From NCBI GenBank assembly GCA_905203555.1, contig CAJKWK010000004.1, positions 1 through 64,000 on the forward strand: DNA of 64,000 bases, given 5' to 3'. The position numbers and the translations under genes were made by a program. This stretch comes from an uncultured Lachnospiraceae bacterium. GTDB taxonomy: Bacteria; Bacillota; Clostridia; Lachnospirales; Lachnospiraceae. Shown in pieces: positions 1 through 8,650 of the stretch (within the stretch, counting starts at the first letter, position 1; the number at the start of each line of letters is the position of its first letter). The notes beneath the pieces were generated by a model. That model worked only from the letters and a program-made list of their open reading frames with translations, was not told the DNA's origin and ran no database searches.

Positions 1-10
1 CTGGTCTTAC

Positions 11-53
11 GAAGCCCCGCCCATTTCACTTGAAATGTGCGTGGGTAGTTCAC
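11..53 (-). repeat. IS200/IS605-end-like hairpin
   Basis: An imperfect stem-loop (CGC and ATTTCA pairing with TGAAAT and GCG, outer CCC/GGG) is followed by GGGTAGTTCAC. On the minus strand it reads GTGAACTACCC then a hairpin then GGGGCTTC. The same GAACTAC-hairpin layout recurs at several other intergenic sites in this window. It could be a solo transposon end or the terminator of a gene to the left. Confidence 0.4.
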
Positions 54-89
54 ATTTCCCGTCTAACGAGACAAAAGGAGGAAACGATT

Positions 90-986
90 ATGGGCCGTGG
101 AGGCGGTAGCAGTGGCGGAAGCCATGGAGGTGGCGGTGGCCATTTCCACTATGGAAACAGTAGAGGAGGCGGAAGGTCAAGTAGTGGGAGTCATTATCGC
201 TCTGGAGGCACTCATTACTATAATTATTCTACCCGTTATGTAGCAATGAGTCCGATGTCTACGCTGATAACAGTCATATTGACATTTGTTATTGTAATCG
301 GAGCATTCTTGGCTGCCAGACCAAATATTCAGACCAGTACAATCGAACGTACAAAACTTTCGAGTTCACAGTGTACGAAGATTGATACTTGGTATCAGGA
401 TGATATTGACTGGATACACGATGAGAAGACACTTTTGAAAGGCCTCAAAACCTTCTATGATAAGACAGGGGTACAGCCATATTTATGGATTACAGATAAT
501 ATCAATGGAAAAGCCAAACCAACATCCAGTGATTTTGAAGCTGCTTTACAGCAGAAGTATCAGGAACTCTTTAACGATGAGGGACATTTAATTGTGTGTT
601 TCATGGAGAGTAGCCCATCCGTTTATGCGACATATTACTGGGCCGGAAGTGCTGCAAAAGGAGTAATCGATGATGAAGCAGGAGAGATCCTGTTAGATGT
701 AATTGATTCAAAATACACCAGTGACTTGTCAGATGAAGAAATGTTTTCGAAGAGCTTCAGCAATGCTGCTGAAAGAATGATGAAAGTCGGACGGACGACG
801 AAGCAGTATATCATCATAACTGTTGCAGTCATCGCTGGTCTGGGAGTCGTTGTCGGCTTTATCTTTTTAATCAAAGCAAAACGAAAAGCAGATGCAGAAA
901 AAGCAAAAGAAACCCAGAAAATCCTGAATACATCCGTAGAAGAAATGGCGGACAGTGTTCTCGATCAGTATAATAAGGAGAATTAA
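90..986 (+). CDS. Gly-rich TPM-like membrane protein of a PspA operon
   Basis: 298 aa. The ATG at 90 is chosen because AAAGGAGGAAACGATT lies directly before it; an in-frame TTG at 30 has no ribosome site. Residues 1-50 are Gly/Ser/His-rich, then a membrane segment (LITVILTFVIVIGAFLAA), an extracytoplasmic alpha/beta domain resembling TPM domains (WYQDDIDWIHDEKTLLKGLK, then GVQPYLWITD), a second membrane helix (IIITVAVIAGLGVVVGFIF) and a basic cytoplasmic tail. It heads a tight three-gene operon with a lipoprotein and PspA, so a role in envelope stress or membrane maintenance is likely. The TPM assignment rests on fold-like pattern only. Confidence 0.65.
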   Translation: MGRGGGSSGGSHGGGGGHFHYGNSRGGGRSSSGSHYRSGGTHYYNYSTRYVAMSPMSTLITVILTFVIVIGAFLAARPNIQTSTIERTKLSSSQCTKIDTWYQDDIDWIHDEKTLLKGLKTFYDKTGVQPYLWITDNINGKAKPTSSDFEAALQQKYQELFNDEGHLIVCFMESSPSVYATYYWAGSAAKGVIDDEAGEILLDVIDSKYTSDLSDEEMFSKSFSNAAERMMKVGRTTKQYIIITVAVIAGLGVVVGFIFLIKAKRKADAEKAKETQKILNTSVEEMADSVLDQYNKEN

Positions 987-988
987 TC

Positions 989-2143
989 ATGGGATTGTTT
1001 AACAGAATTAAGTGCAAAGCAATTATATCTGCAGCTGTATTAGCAGTATCTTTATGCGGATGTGGAAAGAAGGATATTACTGAGACGGCTGACCCGCGCG
1101 ATAGCTACATTAAAAATATCGATGCAAAAGAAGGATTCGAAGAATATGTAGACAAAGATTACTTTATGGAAAACTTCAGTAAGATAACCTATGATGGTAT
1201 CACATTCCAGCTTCCCATGCTGTTGTCGGAGTTTAAGGAACTCGGAATTAAGGTAGGAGACTTCGATGTTGATACACTTGCTCCGGGTGAGAGTGATTAT
1301 ACTTTCATTCTAAGAAATGGTGTCAGCACGAGTAATAGCATCAATATAGTGAACTATAGTGAAACAGAAGCCGAACCAGATGATTGTTATGTGTACGGTT
1401 TTAGGTATTTTCCATTAGACTCACCTGACGCGCAGTTTTATGCCGATATTACCGGGGATACTGAAGAGAAATATGTGCGTAACTTCATGGGAGCAGATGG
1501 GGATACTTATCGTATATACAGCAATTTTTACGATGAAGATTACATCGAGGTAGACTTTAGTGACTCAGAGATACAGTCGATCACTGTACATACTAATCCG
1601 AATTATATAAAAGATAACAGTACTGTAATTCGGAGTGCGAATAAAGAAGATAATATCAGCGACGATTTCCGGGAGCACTACGATGAGGTCACTATTGAAG
1701 GTAAAACTCTGAAATTCCCAATGAGCATGAAAGAGTTTGTAGATGCTGGTTTCTGGATTCAATCAACCTACGTTGACAGGATTTATCGTAAAGAGAGGAT
1801 ACAGGGTACCGCCTGCTACGGAGAGGAAGGCTCGAACAATTTCTTCTCAATAGATGTGAGTCAGAATATCAGCGATAATATTGTCTCTGTGGAGGATGGA
1901 GACATCATAGATTTTACGTGGGACCGTGCGGCTAACAATATCACTGATATCTCCTTCTATGGAGGAATTACTCCAGACTCAACACGGGATGAAGTAAAGG
2001 CTATACTAGAGGAATCTATCGCGGATGAAGATGGTGCACTTTATAAGGCGTATCTCGATGAAGACGAGTGCCAAGGAATGGAAGTTATATTTGTTGGCGA
2101 TGAGCTAACTACTGTAAGTTTGTATACAAATTATGCAGAATAG
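989..2143 (+). CDS. Predicted lipoprotein of the PspA operon
   Basis: 384 aa. The start follows the previous stop by 2 nt and has AAGGAG upstream. The N-terminus has basic residues, a hydrophobic core and a lipobox-like LCGC at about residues 22-25, so it should be lipid-anchored outside the membrane. The mature part is acidic. It contains two related segments of the form ITYDGITFQLPMLLSEFKEL and VTIEGKTLKFPMSMKEFVDA, an internal duplication of one domain. I do not recognise the family. Its place between a TPM-like protein and PspA suggests an extracytoplasmic sensor or partner in the same stress system. Confidence 0.6.
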   Translation: MGLFNRIKCKAIISAAVLAVSLCGCGKKDITETADPRDSYIKNIDAKEGFEEYVDKDYFMENFSKITYDGITFQLPMLLSEFKELGIKVGDFDVDTLAPGESDYTFILRNGVSTSNSINIVNYSETEAEPDDCYVYGFRYFPLDSPDAQFYADITGDTEEKYVRNFMGADGDTYRIYSNFYDEDYIEVDFSDSEIQSITVHTNPNYIKDNSTVIRSANKEDNISDDFREHYDEVTIEGKTLKFPMSMKEFVDAGFWIQSTYVDRIYRKERIQGTACYGEEGSNNFFSIDVSQNISDNIVSVEDGDIIDFTWDRAANNITDISFYGGITPDSTRDEVKAILEESIADEDGALYKAYLDEDECQGMEVIFVGDELTTVSLYTNYAE

Positions 2144-2159
2144 AAAAGGAGAATGAGTT

Positions 2160-2831
2160 ATGGGACTGTTTGACAGAATTGCATTTATCACTCGGAGTAA
2201 AGCGAATGCGCTTTTAGATGATTTGGAGAATCCGATTGAGTCCATCAATCAGACGATTGAGGATGCGACCAAGGAATATGCACAGGTAAAGGTTGCGGCG
2301 GCCCAGGTCATCGCTGGAGAGACTCAGGCAAAAAATACCCTCAAAGAATATGAGGATAAGCTGGCCGCTTACAACAGAGCAGCTGAGAATGCTGTACTGG
2401 CAGGCGATGATGCTTCTGCTACTATCGCGCTGGAAAAGGCAGGAGAATATGAGGCGTTAGTTGCTACATGGAAAGGTAAGGTAGCTAATGCTTCTAAGGA
2501 TGCAAATGCTATGCGTACCAAGTTAAATGACATGGCACGGGATATCAATGATATGAAGGCGAAGGCCAGTGAAATCAAAGCGGATTTGGCGAATGCAGAA
2601 GCTTCTAAAGCAGTTGCAAAAGTGCAGAAAGCTTCTGGTGGAGAAAGTGCGTTCAGCAGATTCGATAAATTGGCCGAGAAAGCGGAACGTGAACGAGCCG
2701 AGGCTGAAGCGATGGCGGGACTGGATAAACCCATTCCGGATGCTGGGGATGATGTACTGAACCGATATGGGAGTGGCAGCGGTGCCGCTGCCGATAAGCT
2801 GGCAGCCCTCAAGGCAAAACTTGGAAAGTAA
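2160..2831 (+). CDS. pspA: PspA/IM30 family phage-shock protein
   Basis: 223 aa, the usual PspA size. It opens with the amphipathic helix MGLFDRIAFITRSKANALLD and continues as an almost wholly helical, Ala/Lys/Glu-rich coiled coil (NPIESINQTIEDATKEYAQV onward), with a Gly/Ala-rich C-terminus. PspA/IM30/Vipp1 proteins polymerise on damaged membranes and preserve their integrity. It is the last gene of the operon beginning at 90 and is followed by a strong terminator. A mobile element carrying pspA may be buffering stress from its own transfer apparatus; that part is inference. Confidence 0.85.
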   Translation: MGLFDRIAFITRSKANALLDDLENPIESINQTIEDATKEYAQVKVAAAQVIAGETQAKNTLKEYEDKLAAYNRAAENAVLAGDDASATIALEKAGEYEALVATWKGKVANASKDANAMRTKLNDMARDINDMKAKASEIKADLANAEASKAVAKVQKASGGESAFSRFDKLAEKAERERAEAEAMAGLDKPIPDAGDDVLNRYGSGSGAAADKLAALKAKLGK

Positions 2832-2845
2832 TACTATCTTTCCTT

Positions 2846-2884
2846 TGAACTACCCCGTCTGATGCAGTCAGGCGGGGTTTTTCT
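2846..2884 (+). terminator. Intrinsic terminator after pspA
   Basis: A ten-pair stem CCCCGTCTGA/TCAGGCGGGG (one G-T pair) with a TGCAG loop and a TTTTTC tail. It is preceded by TTTGAACTAC. The stem resembles the terminal hairpins of the IS at 38409-40572 (CCACGTCTGA/TCAGGCGTGG), so it may be a domesticated transposon end. Confidence 0.85.
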
Positions 2885-2949
2885 CGCTAATATTTCATAA
2901 GAAATCATCAACGGATGACTTTTTAAGTTTAACAGAAAAATAAATGCTT

Positions 2950-2964
2950 TTTTCTTATCCGCAA
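2950..2964 (+). promoter_or_regulatory. TTTTCTTATCCGCAA box upstream of the DUF4317 gene
   Basis: TTATCCGCA differs by one base from the DnaA consensus TTATCCACA. It ends 11 nt before the -35 of the promoter at 2976. Confidence 0.5.
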
Positions 2965-2975
2965 GTTTTGGATTT

Positions 2976-3003
2976 TTGTTCGGGACAGATTTTGCAGTAC
3001 AAT
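2976..3003 (+). promoter_or_regulatory. Candidate sigma-A promoter for the DUF4317 gene
   Basis: TTGTTC and TACAAT separated by 16 nt, about 30 nt before the ATG at 3035. This transcription unit lacks the CATAATT box found before most others. Confidence 0.45.
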
Positions 3004-3034
3004 CACTATATCAAAATATTAGGAGGATTTTTCC

Positions 3035-4162
3035 ATGAACAAAAAAGAAATCTCAGAAATCAAAAAACAGTTTTCACCCAGCAACTGCAACATTTCCAGA
3101 ATCTGCGGCTGCTATGTCAATGGAGAAAAAGACATTATTACCACATTCAAGGATGCTTTTTTATCCCTGCCGGAAGATGTGATTTTTAAGTATTTTGAAA
3201 TTTTCAAGAAAACTTTATCCGGAAGCCTGGGAAAATGTTTGCATGACATTGAGTTTCCGTTAGCGGCAGAAAAGGAAGGAGGGGCACAGGAATCGCTTTT
3301 GAAGCTGCGTGACAGCGCCTTAAAAGATGATGAATTATTGGAAGAATTTTATCAGAGAATCATTGATACCTACTGTTGTGTTGGTAATTTCTTAATCCTG
3401 ATCATCTATGGAAGCTACGATATTCCCGGTAAGTCAAATGATGGAGAAACCATGTTTGACGCTTCTGATGAAGTATACAATTACATCCTCTGCAGTATTT
3501 GTCCCATGTCATTGGATAAACCTGGACTGGCCTATAATGAAAAGGATAAAAAAATCGAAAATAAAGACAGAGACTGGGTAGCGGATATGCCGCTGCATGG
3601 TTTTTTATTCCCAGCATTTAATGACCGTAGCAGCGATATTCATGCGGGACTGTATTATACAAAGAAAAGCCATGATATGCAGGACGAGTTTTTTGCAGAA
3701 ATGTTTGAAGCAACCATTCCAATGTCAGATGATGAGCAACAAAAAGCATTCAGTACTGTGATCGAGGAAACATTCAACCATGAATTAGACTTCAACATCG
3801 CAAAAGCAATCAACGATAATTTAATGGAACGTATCACAGAGCATGAAATGTCTGCTGAAAAATATACGTTGGATAAAAATGAAGTGAAAGAACTGTTGGA
3901 AGAAAGCGGCGCCGACGAAGAAAAACTGGAACACTTTGATGAGATCTTTGACGGTGCAATGGGAAAGAATGCGAAAGGGAAAGCACTGATCGCTCAGAAC
4001 CTCTTAAATACCGCAAAGCTGACGGTAAAATCCGACGATATTGTCGTAACTGCAAAGCAGGAAAGCGGAAGTGGGATTGAAACAAAAATCATTGACGGAA
4101 GACGATGTCTTGTCATTGAACTTTCTGGAAACTGCACGGTAAATGGCATTCCGGTTAATTAA
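3035..4162 (+). CDS. DUF4317 family protein
   Basis: 375 aa, with AGGAGG 9 nt before the ATG. The opening MNKKEISEIKKQF followed by NISRICGCYVNGEKDI and the segment FKYFEIFKKTLSGSLGK match what I recall of DUF4317, a clostridial family of unknown function. The protein is soluble, acidic and mainly helical, with no signal peptide. It is monocistronic: its own promoter upstream and a terminator downstream. It is not obviously linked to the AAA/VWA genes that follow. Confidence 0.75.
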   Translation: MNKKEISEIKKQFSPSNCNISRICGCYVNGEKDIITTFKDAFLSLPEDVIFKYFEIFKKTLSGSLGKCLHDIEFPLAAEKEGGAQESLLKLRDSALKDDELLEEFYQRIIDTYCCVGNFLILIIYGSYDIPGKSNDGETMFDASDEVYNYILCSICPMSLDKPGLAYNEKDKKIENKDRDWVADMPLHGFLFPAFNDRSSDIHAGLYYTKKSHDMQDEFFAEMFEATIPMSDDEQQKAFSTVIEETFNHELDFNIAKAINDNLMERITEHEMSAEKYTLDKNEVKELLEESGADEEKLEHFDEIFDGAMGKNAKGKALIAQNLLNTAKLTVKSDDIVVTAKQESGSGIETKIIDGRRCLVIELSGNCTVNGIPVN

Positions 4163-4196
4163 GCGTTCAGGAAGCAGCATAGTTTTTGGAATATCG

Positions 4197-4229
4197 TCCG
4201 GTGGAAGTAAATCTTCCGCCGGCTTTTTC
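4197..4229 (+). terminator. Terminator after the DUF4317 gene
   Basis: Stem CCGGTGGAAG/CTTCCGCCGG (one wobble pair), loop TAAAT, then CTTTTT. Confidence 0.9.
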
Positions 4230-4247
4230 TTTGTTTATGGTTCGCGT

Positions 4248-4256
4248 TCCATAATT
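4248..4256 (+). promoter_or_regulatory. TCCATAATT box before the AAA-VWA operon
   Basis: Followed by GCCATGAAAG and lies 57 nt before the ATG at 4314, just after the upstream terminator. Confidence 0.6.
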
Positions 4257-4313
4257 GCCATGAAAGATATAAAGGTACCTATATGGGCGAGTAAACTGAA
4301 AAGAGGAAAAACT

Positions 4314-5924
4314 ATGAATTTGATGAATCATCTAACACAACCAATCCGGCCAATTACCTATCTGAGTGATCTGTATGGGCGGCCTATTACCATTGGCAAA
4401 GCAGGGCCTGTTTCAAGAAACATCTGCGAACGCCATAAGCAAATGACAGCATTATCCATATCTCTGGATGATAAGAGGAGTAATTTAAACGCAGCCGCAA
4501 CTCTAATCGATGAAGTCAGAGCAGGAACCATTTCCTGTGCTAAAACTCCGAAATTAATTTACCTGGAACACCGGATAGGAAATACAGTTTCAAAAGCTGT
4601 CTGTTCCGTTGATAAAAGATTATGGAGTGAGAATCAGAACGACGATATTACAAAAATGCTTGCAATCGTATGTTTGGCAATCGAACAAAACGATCTTGTC
4701 AGAGAAGCGTATGAAAAAGCAGCAGAAGAAGCTGGAAACATTGAGGAAGCTCTCAATACGGCTTATATCTTCTGTGATACATTTTTATGGGAATTTGCAG
4801 ATTCTTTTGAAGAATTTAAGGAGTTTGGAGCGCCGAATGAAGAACAGTTAAAGACCGCTTTCCAGACAGGGCATTTAAAAGATGTTTCGTGTTATTATCA
4901 TGGACCGCAGTGCTCCCTATTTCAGGGTTTGGAAGTTCGTTATCCGGTAGAAAAATTGGAAGATCGTGGAAATGGAATGGAAAGCTTCTTAAAAGGAGAA
5001 CATTTCATTCATTATTCCTGGGAAAAGGAGCAGGAAAGCCGCATACGGCCAATTACCTTTATGGACGATTATGTTGAGGGAGAATCATTTTACAAAGTAA
5101 TGAAAAAAATCGATCTCCGAATTGGTAAGCATATGGTCGATCACATCAATAACGGATGCACCGATCCACTCGATATCCGAAGGGATTATGTTAACATGCT
5201 GTTCTACGGTGATCCCGGCACGGGGAAGACGGCGCTGGCAAATGCAATCGCTGCGGTGACCGGAATGCCGATCTACGAAGTTACCATGAATGAGGATTCT
5301 GAAGACGATGAGGTAGAAGGAAAAAATAAAATTGTGGAAGGACAGCTTTCTTTCGTGGAAACTGCATTCCTGGAAGGTTTTACCAAGGGCGGAATCATTC
5401 TGCTTGAGGAAATTAACCTGGCAAGACCAAATGTGTTTACATCCGTACTGAATCAGGCCATGGAGTATCCTTATATGGTGAAAAAGAATGGCTACGAACG
5501 CATCACCCGTCATCCTATGGCGGTTATCATCGGAACCATGAACCTTGAAACAGAGGGAACGATGGCGCTAAATTCGGCTTCTTCCCAGCGTTTCACATCA
5601 AAATACCTGATTGAGGAAATGAGTGATCAGGAAATGATTGATGCATTAAAAAAACGCGGATACAAAGCAGCTCCAGTACGATATGTGTATAATCAGTACA
5701 AAAAACTCCGAAAGAACCTGAAAGAGTCGGAACAGAAAAAGAAACTCCTACGGGAAATTTCTATCCGTCAGTGTATTGATGCCCTTAACGCAATCGAAGA
5801 AGGAGTAAATCCAAGAGAGGCGGTCATTGACAGCCTGTATGGTGCAATCGCTGTTAAAAACAAAAAGATAGCAGATAACTTAAAAGCCGGCCTGTTTGAC
5901 ACCATGCCGGATTACAGATCATAA
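4314..5924 (+). CDS. MoxR-type AAA+ ATPase
   Basis: 536 aa. The ATG at 4314 has AGAGGAAAAACT before it; the open frame extends back to 4143 but that stretch runs through a terminator. Residues about 1-280 form an unrecognised helical N-terminal domain. The AAA+ core follows: Walker A GDPGTGKTALANA near residue 300, Walker B GGIILLEEINLA near 360, and a sensor-like IIGTMN. MoxR ATPases act as chaperones, often with a VWA partner encoded next door, and here the next gene is such a protein 17 nt downstream. The long extra N-terminal domain is unusual and may select the substrate. Confidence 0.8.
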   Translation: MNLMNHLTQPIRPITYLSDLYGRPITIGKAGPVSRNICERHKQMTALSISLDDKRSNLNAAATLIDEVRAGTISCAKTPKLIYLEHRIGNTVSKAVCSVDKRLWSENQNDDITKMLAIVCLAIEQNDLVREAYEKAAEEAGNIEEALNTAYIFCDTFLWEFADSFEEFKEFGAPNEEQLKTAFQTGHLKDVSCYYHGPQCSLFQGLEVRYPVEKLEDRGNGMESFLKGEHFIHYSWEKEQESRIRPITFMDDYVEGESFYKVMKKIDLRIGKHMVDHINNGCTDPLDIRRDYVNMLFYGDPGTGKTALANAIAAVTGMPIYEVTMNEDSEDDEVEGKNKIVEGQLSFVETAFLEGFTKGGIILLEEINLARPNVFTSVLNQAMEYPYMVKKNGYERITRHPMAVIIGTMNLETEGTMALNSASSQRFTSKYLIEEMSDQEMIDALKKRGYKAAPVRYVYNQYKKLRKNLKESEQKKKLLREISIRQCIDALNAIEEGVNPREAVIDSLYGAIAVKNKKIADNLKAGLFDTMPDYRS

Positions 5925-5941
5925 GAGACAGGAGAAGCAAA

Positions 5942-7978
5942 ATGACAGACAAAGATTGGATTGCGGAAAAAGAATATTATAGCCATATGGCCTCCGGAAT
6001 CGCAGGAAAGCCAATCGTTGTCCTGAATGCAGAAGGAGGGGAACTTGGATATACATCCAAAGGAAACCAGATCCACATCGCAAAGGAACATCCTCTGTAT
6101 ATCAATCTGGATCAGAAAGGAGCAACTGCACTGCGTTTTGGCGTGGCAGTTCACGAAGCGCTGCATCAGGTGTTTACCAATTTTGATTATATCCAGACGA
6201 TGGAGAAAAAACTGATTAAAAAACGCATCCTGAAAACGGAACTTGATGCGGCTGCGTATCATACGATTGTGAACTTGATCGAAGATCCAGCCATTGAAAA
6301 TATGGCAGCGGACCTGATTGGCGGCCCTGCATTGCGGGCCCTGGATTTTACCATTAAAACAATCTATGACCTGTCAGGGGAAATCAGTGAAGGATGCCGA
6401 TATCCATTTGATGAGGTGGTTAATGCACTGATTCAGTTCGGAGATCTCGGTATTGTCAAAGGAACCTTTCAATACCAAGCGGCTGAAATCGTATTTCGTC
6501 ACATTACACCTATGTTTTATCAGGCAATTAATGAACCTGACTGTGCAAAGCGTATAGAAATGGCATCGCCGATTTTTTCGGAATGCGCCAGACTGTGGGC
6601 TGGAAGGACGAATCAGGAGCAAAAATCCATGTTGGAGTCACATAAAAAGAACACTGCCGCTCATGGAAAAAACTTTCAATCCCATGGGGCAGACGGATCC
6701 GGAAGCAATGGGACGATGCACGAAAATACTGAGAAAAATGAACGACGGAAAACCGGAATGCAAAAAAACCAAGGTGCAAAATCACCAGAAAGAGAAAAGG
6801 GAGAAAATAATCAGGGAACAAAGGCGCAAAACAGTTTCACAAAATCTCATTCGAATGAACAAATCAATCAAGGAACCGTTCAATCAGATGATACTTCTGA
6901 ACTGGATCATGTACATTCAGAAGGAGAGCAGAAATCAGAAAAAACAGATGCTGAAAACAAAAAGAAAGAGAAACCGCATGCAGATCATTCTCAAACAAAG
7001 CCAGAAGTTCCCAAAAAGGAAAATAACGCTGTTTCTTCCTTGACAGAAGAAGATATCGAATCCATCCTGGATCATATTTTGGAGTACCGCTATCAGGAAG
7101 AACTAAAAGGAAGGGAAAATCAGGAATATTACCGGCCATTTGATGAATTTGACGAAATCAACAATCATCCGGCGTTCAAAGATGTCAAAGTTGAAAATCG
7201 ATATGTGAATCAAGTGTCTGCGGTACTAGGGCAACAGTATGATCGGCTTGTGGATGGAATGCAACCAGGTATTTCCGCTGTTACACAGCAGCTGAAAGAA
7301 ATTTTTATTGCAGACAGAGTTTATAAAGTTTATTCAGAATCCGGACGTGCAAGCATGAAACGTTTTGCATCTGGAAAAGTTACGACCAGACTCTTTGAGC
7401 GCAGAAGGAAGCCAGGACATAAAGAAAATATGTGTGTTGCAATTATTGGTGACTGTTCTGGTTCCATGAGTGGTGATAAAATTTTTCAGGAACAGTTGGC
7501 AGTAATCGCATTAGCGGAAATTTTTTCGGAATTTGATATCCCATTTTATTTCATGGGATTTCATGTCCCAAATGTTCCGATTCAGAACCACTATATACGA
7601 TGGGATAACACGAGGGAAGAGAGGGGACGTCTGATGTTATTAGAGTGCAGCGGAACCAATTTTGATTCCTACAGCATCCGTTATGCGACGAATTTATTAA
7701 AAGAACGGTCAGAACGGCATAAGCTTTTAATTGTACTGTCTGATGGTCTCCCCAGTTATTATTTTTCAGGCGATGAAGGAATTCGTCAGAATACATTAGC
7801 GGTTAATGAAGCTCGTGAGAATCACATTGACGTGATAGGTATTGGAATTGGAAATGTGAAATCAAATATTTTTTGTAAGATGTATCAAAAGGAATATTTT
7901 TTAAATGTCAAACAACCCAATGATCTGTTTGAAATGCTCGCTGAGCGCATTACAACAGTCGTAAACGGTTGGGAATAG
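5942..7978 (+). CDS. CobT-like VWA-domain protein with an HEALH motif
   Basis: 678 aa. Near the N-terminus GVAVHEALHQVF (HEALH, residues 71-75) has the HExxH form of zinc-binding sites. Residues about 225-375 are a low-complexity charged linker (Lys/Glu/Gln/Asn). The C-terminal third is a von Willebrand A domain with the MIDAS motif GDCSGSMSG near residue 504 and VLSDGLPSYYF later. In known MoxR/VWA pairs, such as CobS/CobT chelatase or CoxD/CoxE, the VWA protein works with the ATPase in metal insertion or complex assembly. Its substrate is unknown. The histidine motif may bind metal or be a remnant peptidase site; I cannot tell which. Confidence 0.75.
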   Translation: MTDKDWIAEKEYYSHMASGIAGKPIVVLNAEGGELGYTSKGNQIHIAKEHPLYINLDQKGATALRFGVAVHEALHQVFTNFDYIQTMEKKLIKKRILKTELDAAAYHTIVNLIEDPAIENMAADLIGGPALRALDFTIKTIYDLSGEISEGCRYPFDEVVNALIQFGDLGIVKGTFQYQAAEIVFRHITPMFYQAINEPDCAKRIEMASPIFSECARLWAGRTNQEQKSMLESHKKNTAAHGKNFQSHGADGSGSNGTMHENTEKNERRKTGMQKNQGAKSPEREKGENNQGTKAQNSFTKSHSNEQINQGTVQSDDTSELDHVHSEGEQKSEKTDAENKKKEKPHADHSQTKPEVPKKENNAVSSLTEEDIESILDHILEYRYQEELKGRENQEYYRPFDEFDEINNHPAFKDVKVENRYVNQVSAVLGQQYDRLVDGMQPGISAVTQQLKEIFIADRVYKVYSESGRASMKRFASGKVTTRLFERRRKPGHKENMCVAIIGDCSGSMSGDKIFQEQLAVIALAEIFSEFDIPFYFMGFHVPNVPIQNHYIRWDNTREERGRLMLLECSGTNFDSYSIRYATNLLKERSERHKLLIVLSDGLPSYYFSGDEGIRQNTLAVNEARENHIDVIGIGIGNVKSNIFCKMYQKEYFLNVKQPNDLFEMLAERITTVVNGWE

Positions 7979-7988
7979 GAGGAGAATC

Positions 7989-8516
7989 ATGGAGAACATG
8001 AGGGTATTCAGGGATGGAAACCAAATTGTGATCGTTCTGGAAAATGCCAGCGAAGCGTTGGAGCAATGTGTCATTTCCATGGTGAACGGCGTTGTGCCGG
8101 AAGCGACGCACTTATCGGCCCCAAGACCAATGCAGCAGCCAAAGGTAAACACAAGTGCTATGACAGAGGTCCGGCCTGCTGCAAAAGCTAAATTTATTGA
8201 AAGGCAGGAACGCACTTCTTCAGATATGCGTACCGTGCAGGTTACAGGAGATAAAATAAGTCCTATGACACAGCAGGCAGAAACACTCAAAACCAGCACT
8301 TCTGCGTCAGAATCAAAATCTGACTTAAAAAAACCTGCTACTGACATCGATCATATGAATATTTTTGAGCTGAGGGAATTTTTAAGCCAGCATAAGGATT
8401 CACTGGCACTCCCCGCAGCTTTGATGCGCATAGCAAGAACACAGAATCTTACGTATGTGCTGAATGTAAAAGGAGAACAGGAACTGCGTCAGATTGCACA
8501 GCAGCTTTCCGATTAA
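7989..8516 (+). CDS. Unknown third protein of the AAA-VWA operon
   Basis: 175 aa, starting 10 nt after the VWA gene with GGAGGAG upstream. An N-terminal segment (MRVFRDGNQIVIVLENASEA) looks like a small beta-rich domain, followed by a polar, likely disordered middle and a helical C-terminus (DHMNIFELREFLSQHKDSLA, then ELRQIAQQLSD). I recognise no family. The shared operon and the terminator right behind it imply that it works with the ATPase and VWA pair, perhaps as an adaptor. Confidence 0.6.
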   Translation: MENMRVFRDGNQIVIVLENASEALEQCVISMVNGVVPEATHLSAPRPMQQPKVNTSAMTEVRPAAKAKFIERQERTSSDMRTVQVTGDKISPMTQQAETLKTSTSASESKSDLKKPATDIDHMNIFELREFLSQHKDSLALPAALMRIARTQNLTYVLNVKGEQELRQIAQQLSD

Positions 8517-8530
8517 ACATATTTTCAGCA

Positions 8531-8559
8531 AAGACCGTCCTTTCTGGGCGGTCTTTTTT
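8531..8559 (+). terminator. Terminator of the AAA-VWA operon
   Basis: Stem AAGACCGTCC/GGGCGGTCTT with one T-G pair, then TTTTTTC. Confidence 0.9.
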
Positions 8560-8606
8560 CATGAAGCAGTTAAGGGATTTTTGAAAGCTTTCTTGAAGAA
8601 TCCCGT

Positions 8607-8615
8607 CCCATAATT
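8607..8615 (+). promoter_or_regulatory. CCCATAATT box before dnaE
   Basis: Followed by GCCTTGAAAC, 35 nt before the dnaE ATG. Confidence 0.6.
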
Positions 8616-8650
8616 GCCTTGAAACATAGTACAAGAAATGGAGGTAGCTC

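Noticed and set aside
30..89. TTG start at 30 for the first gene
   Set aside because: No ribosome site there, and the region is a hairpin element; AGGAGG precedes the ATG at 90.
4143..4313. Longer N-terminus for the AAA+ protein
   Set aside because: The extra stretch runs through a terminator and the promoter box and has no ribosome site.
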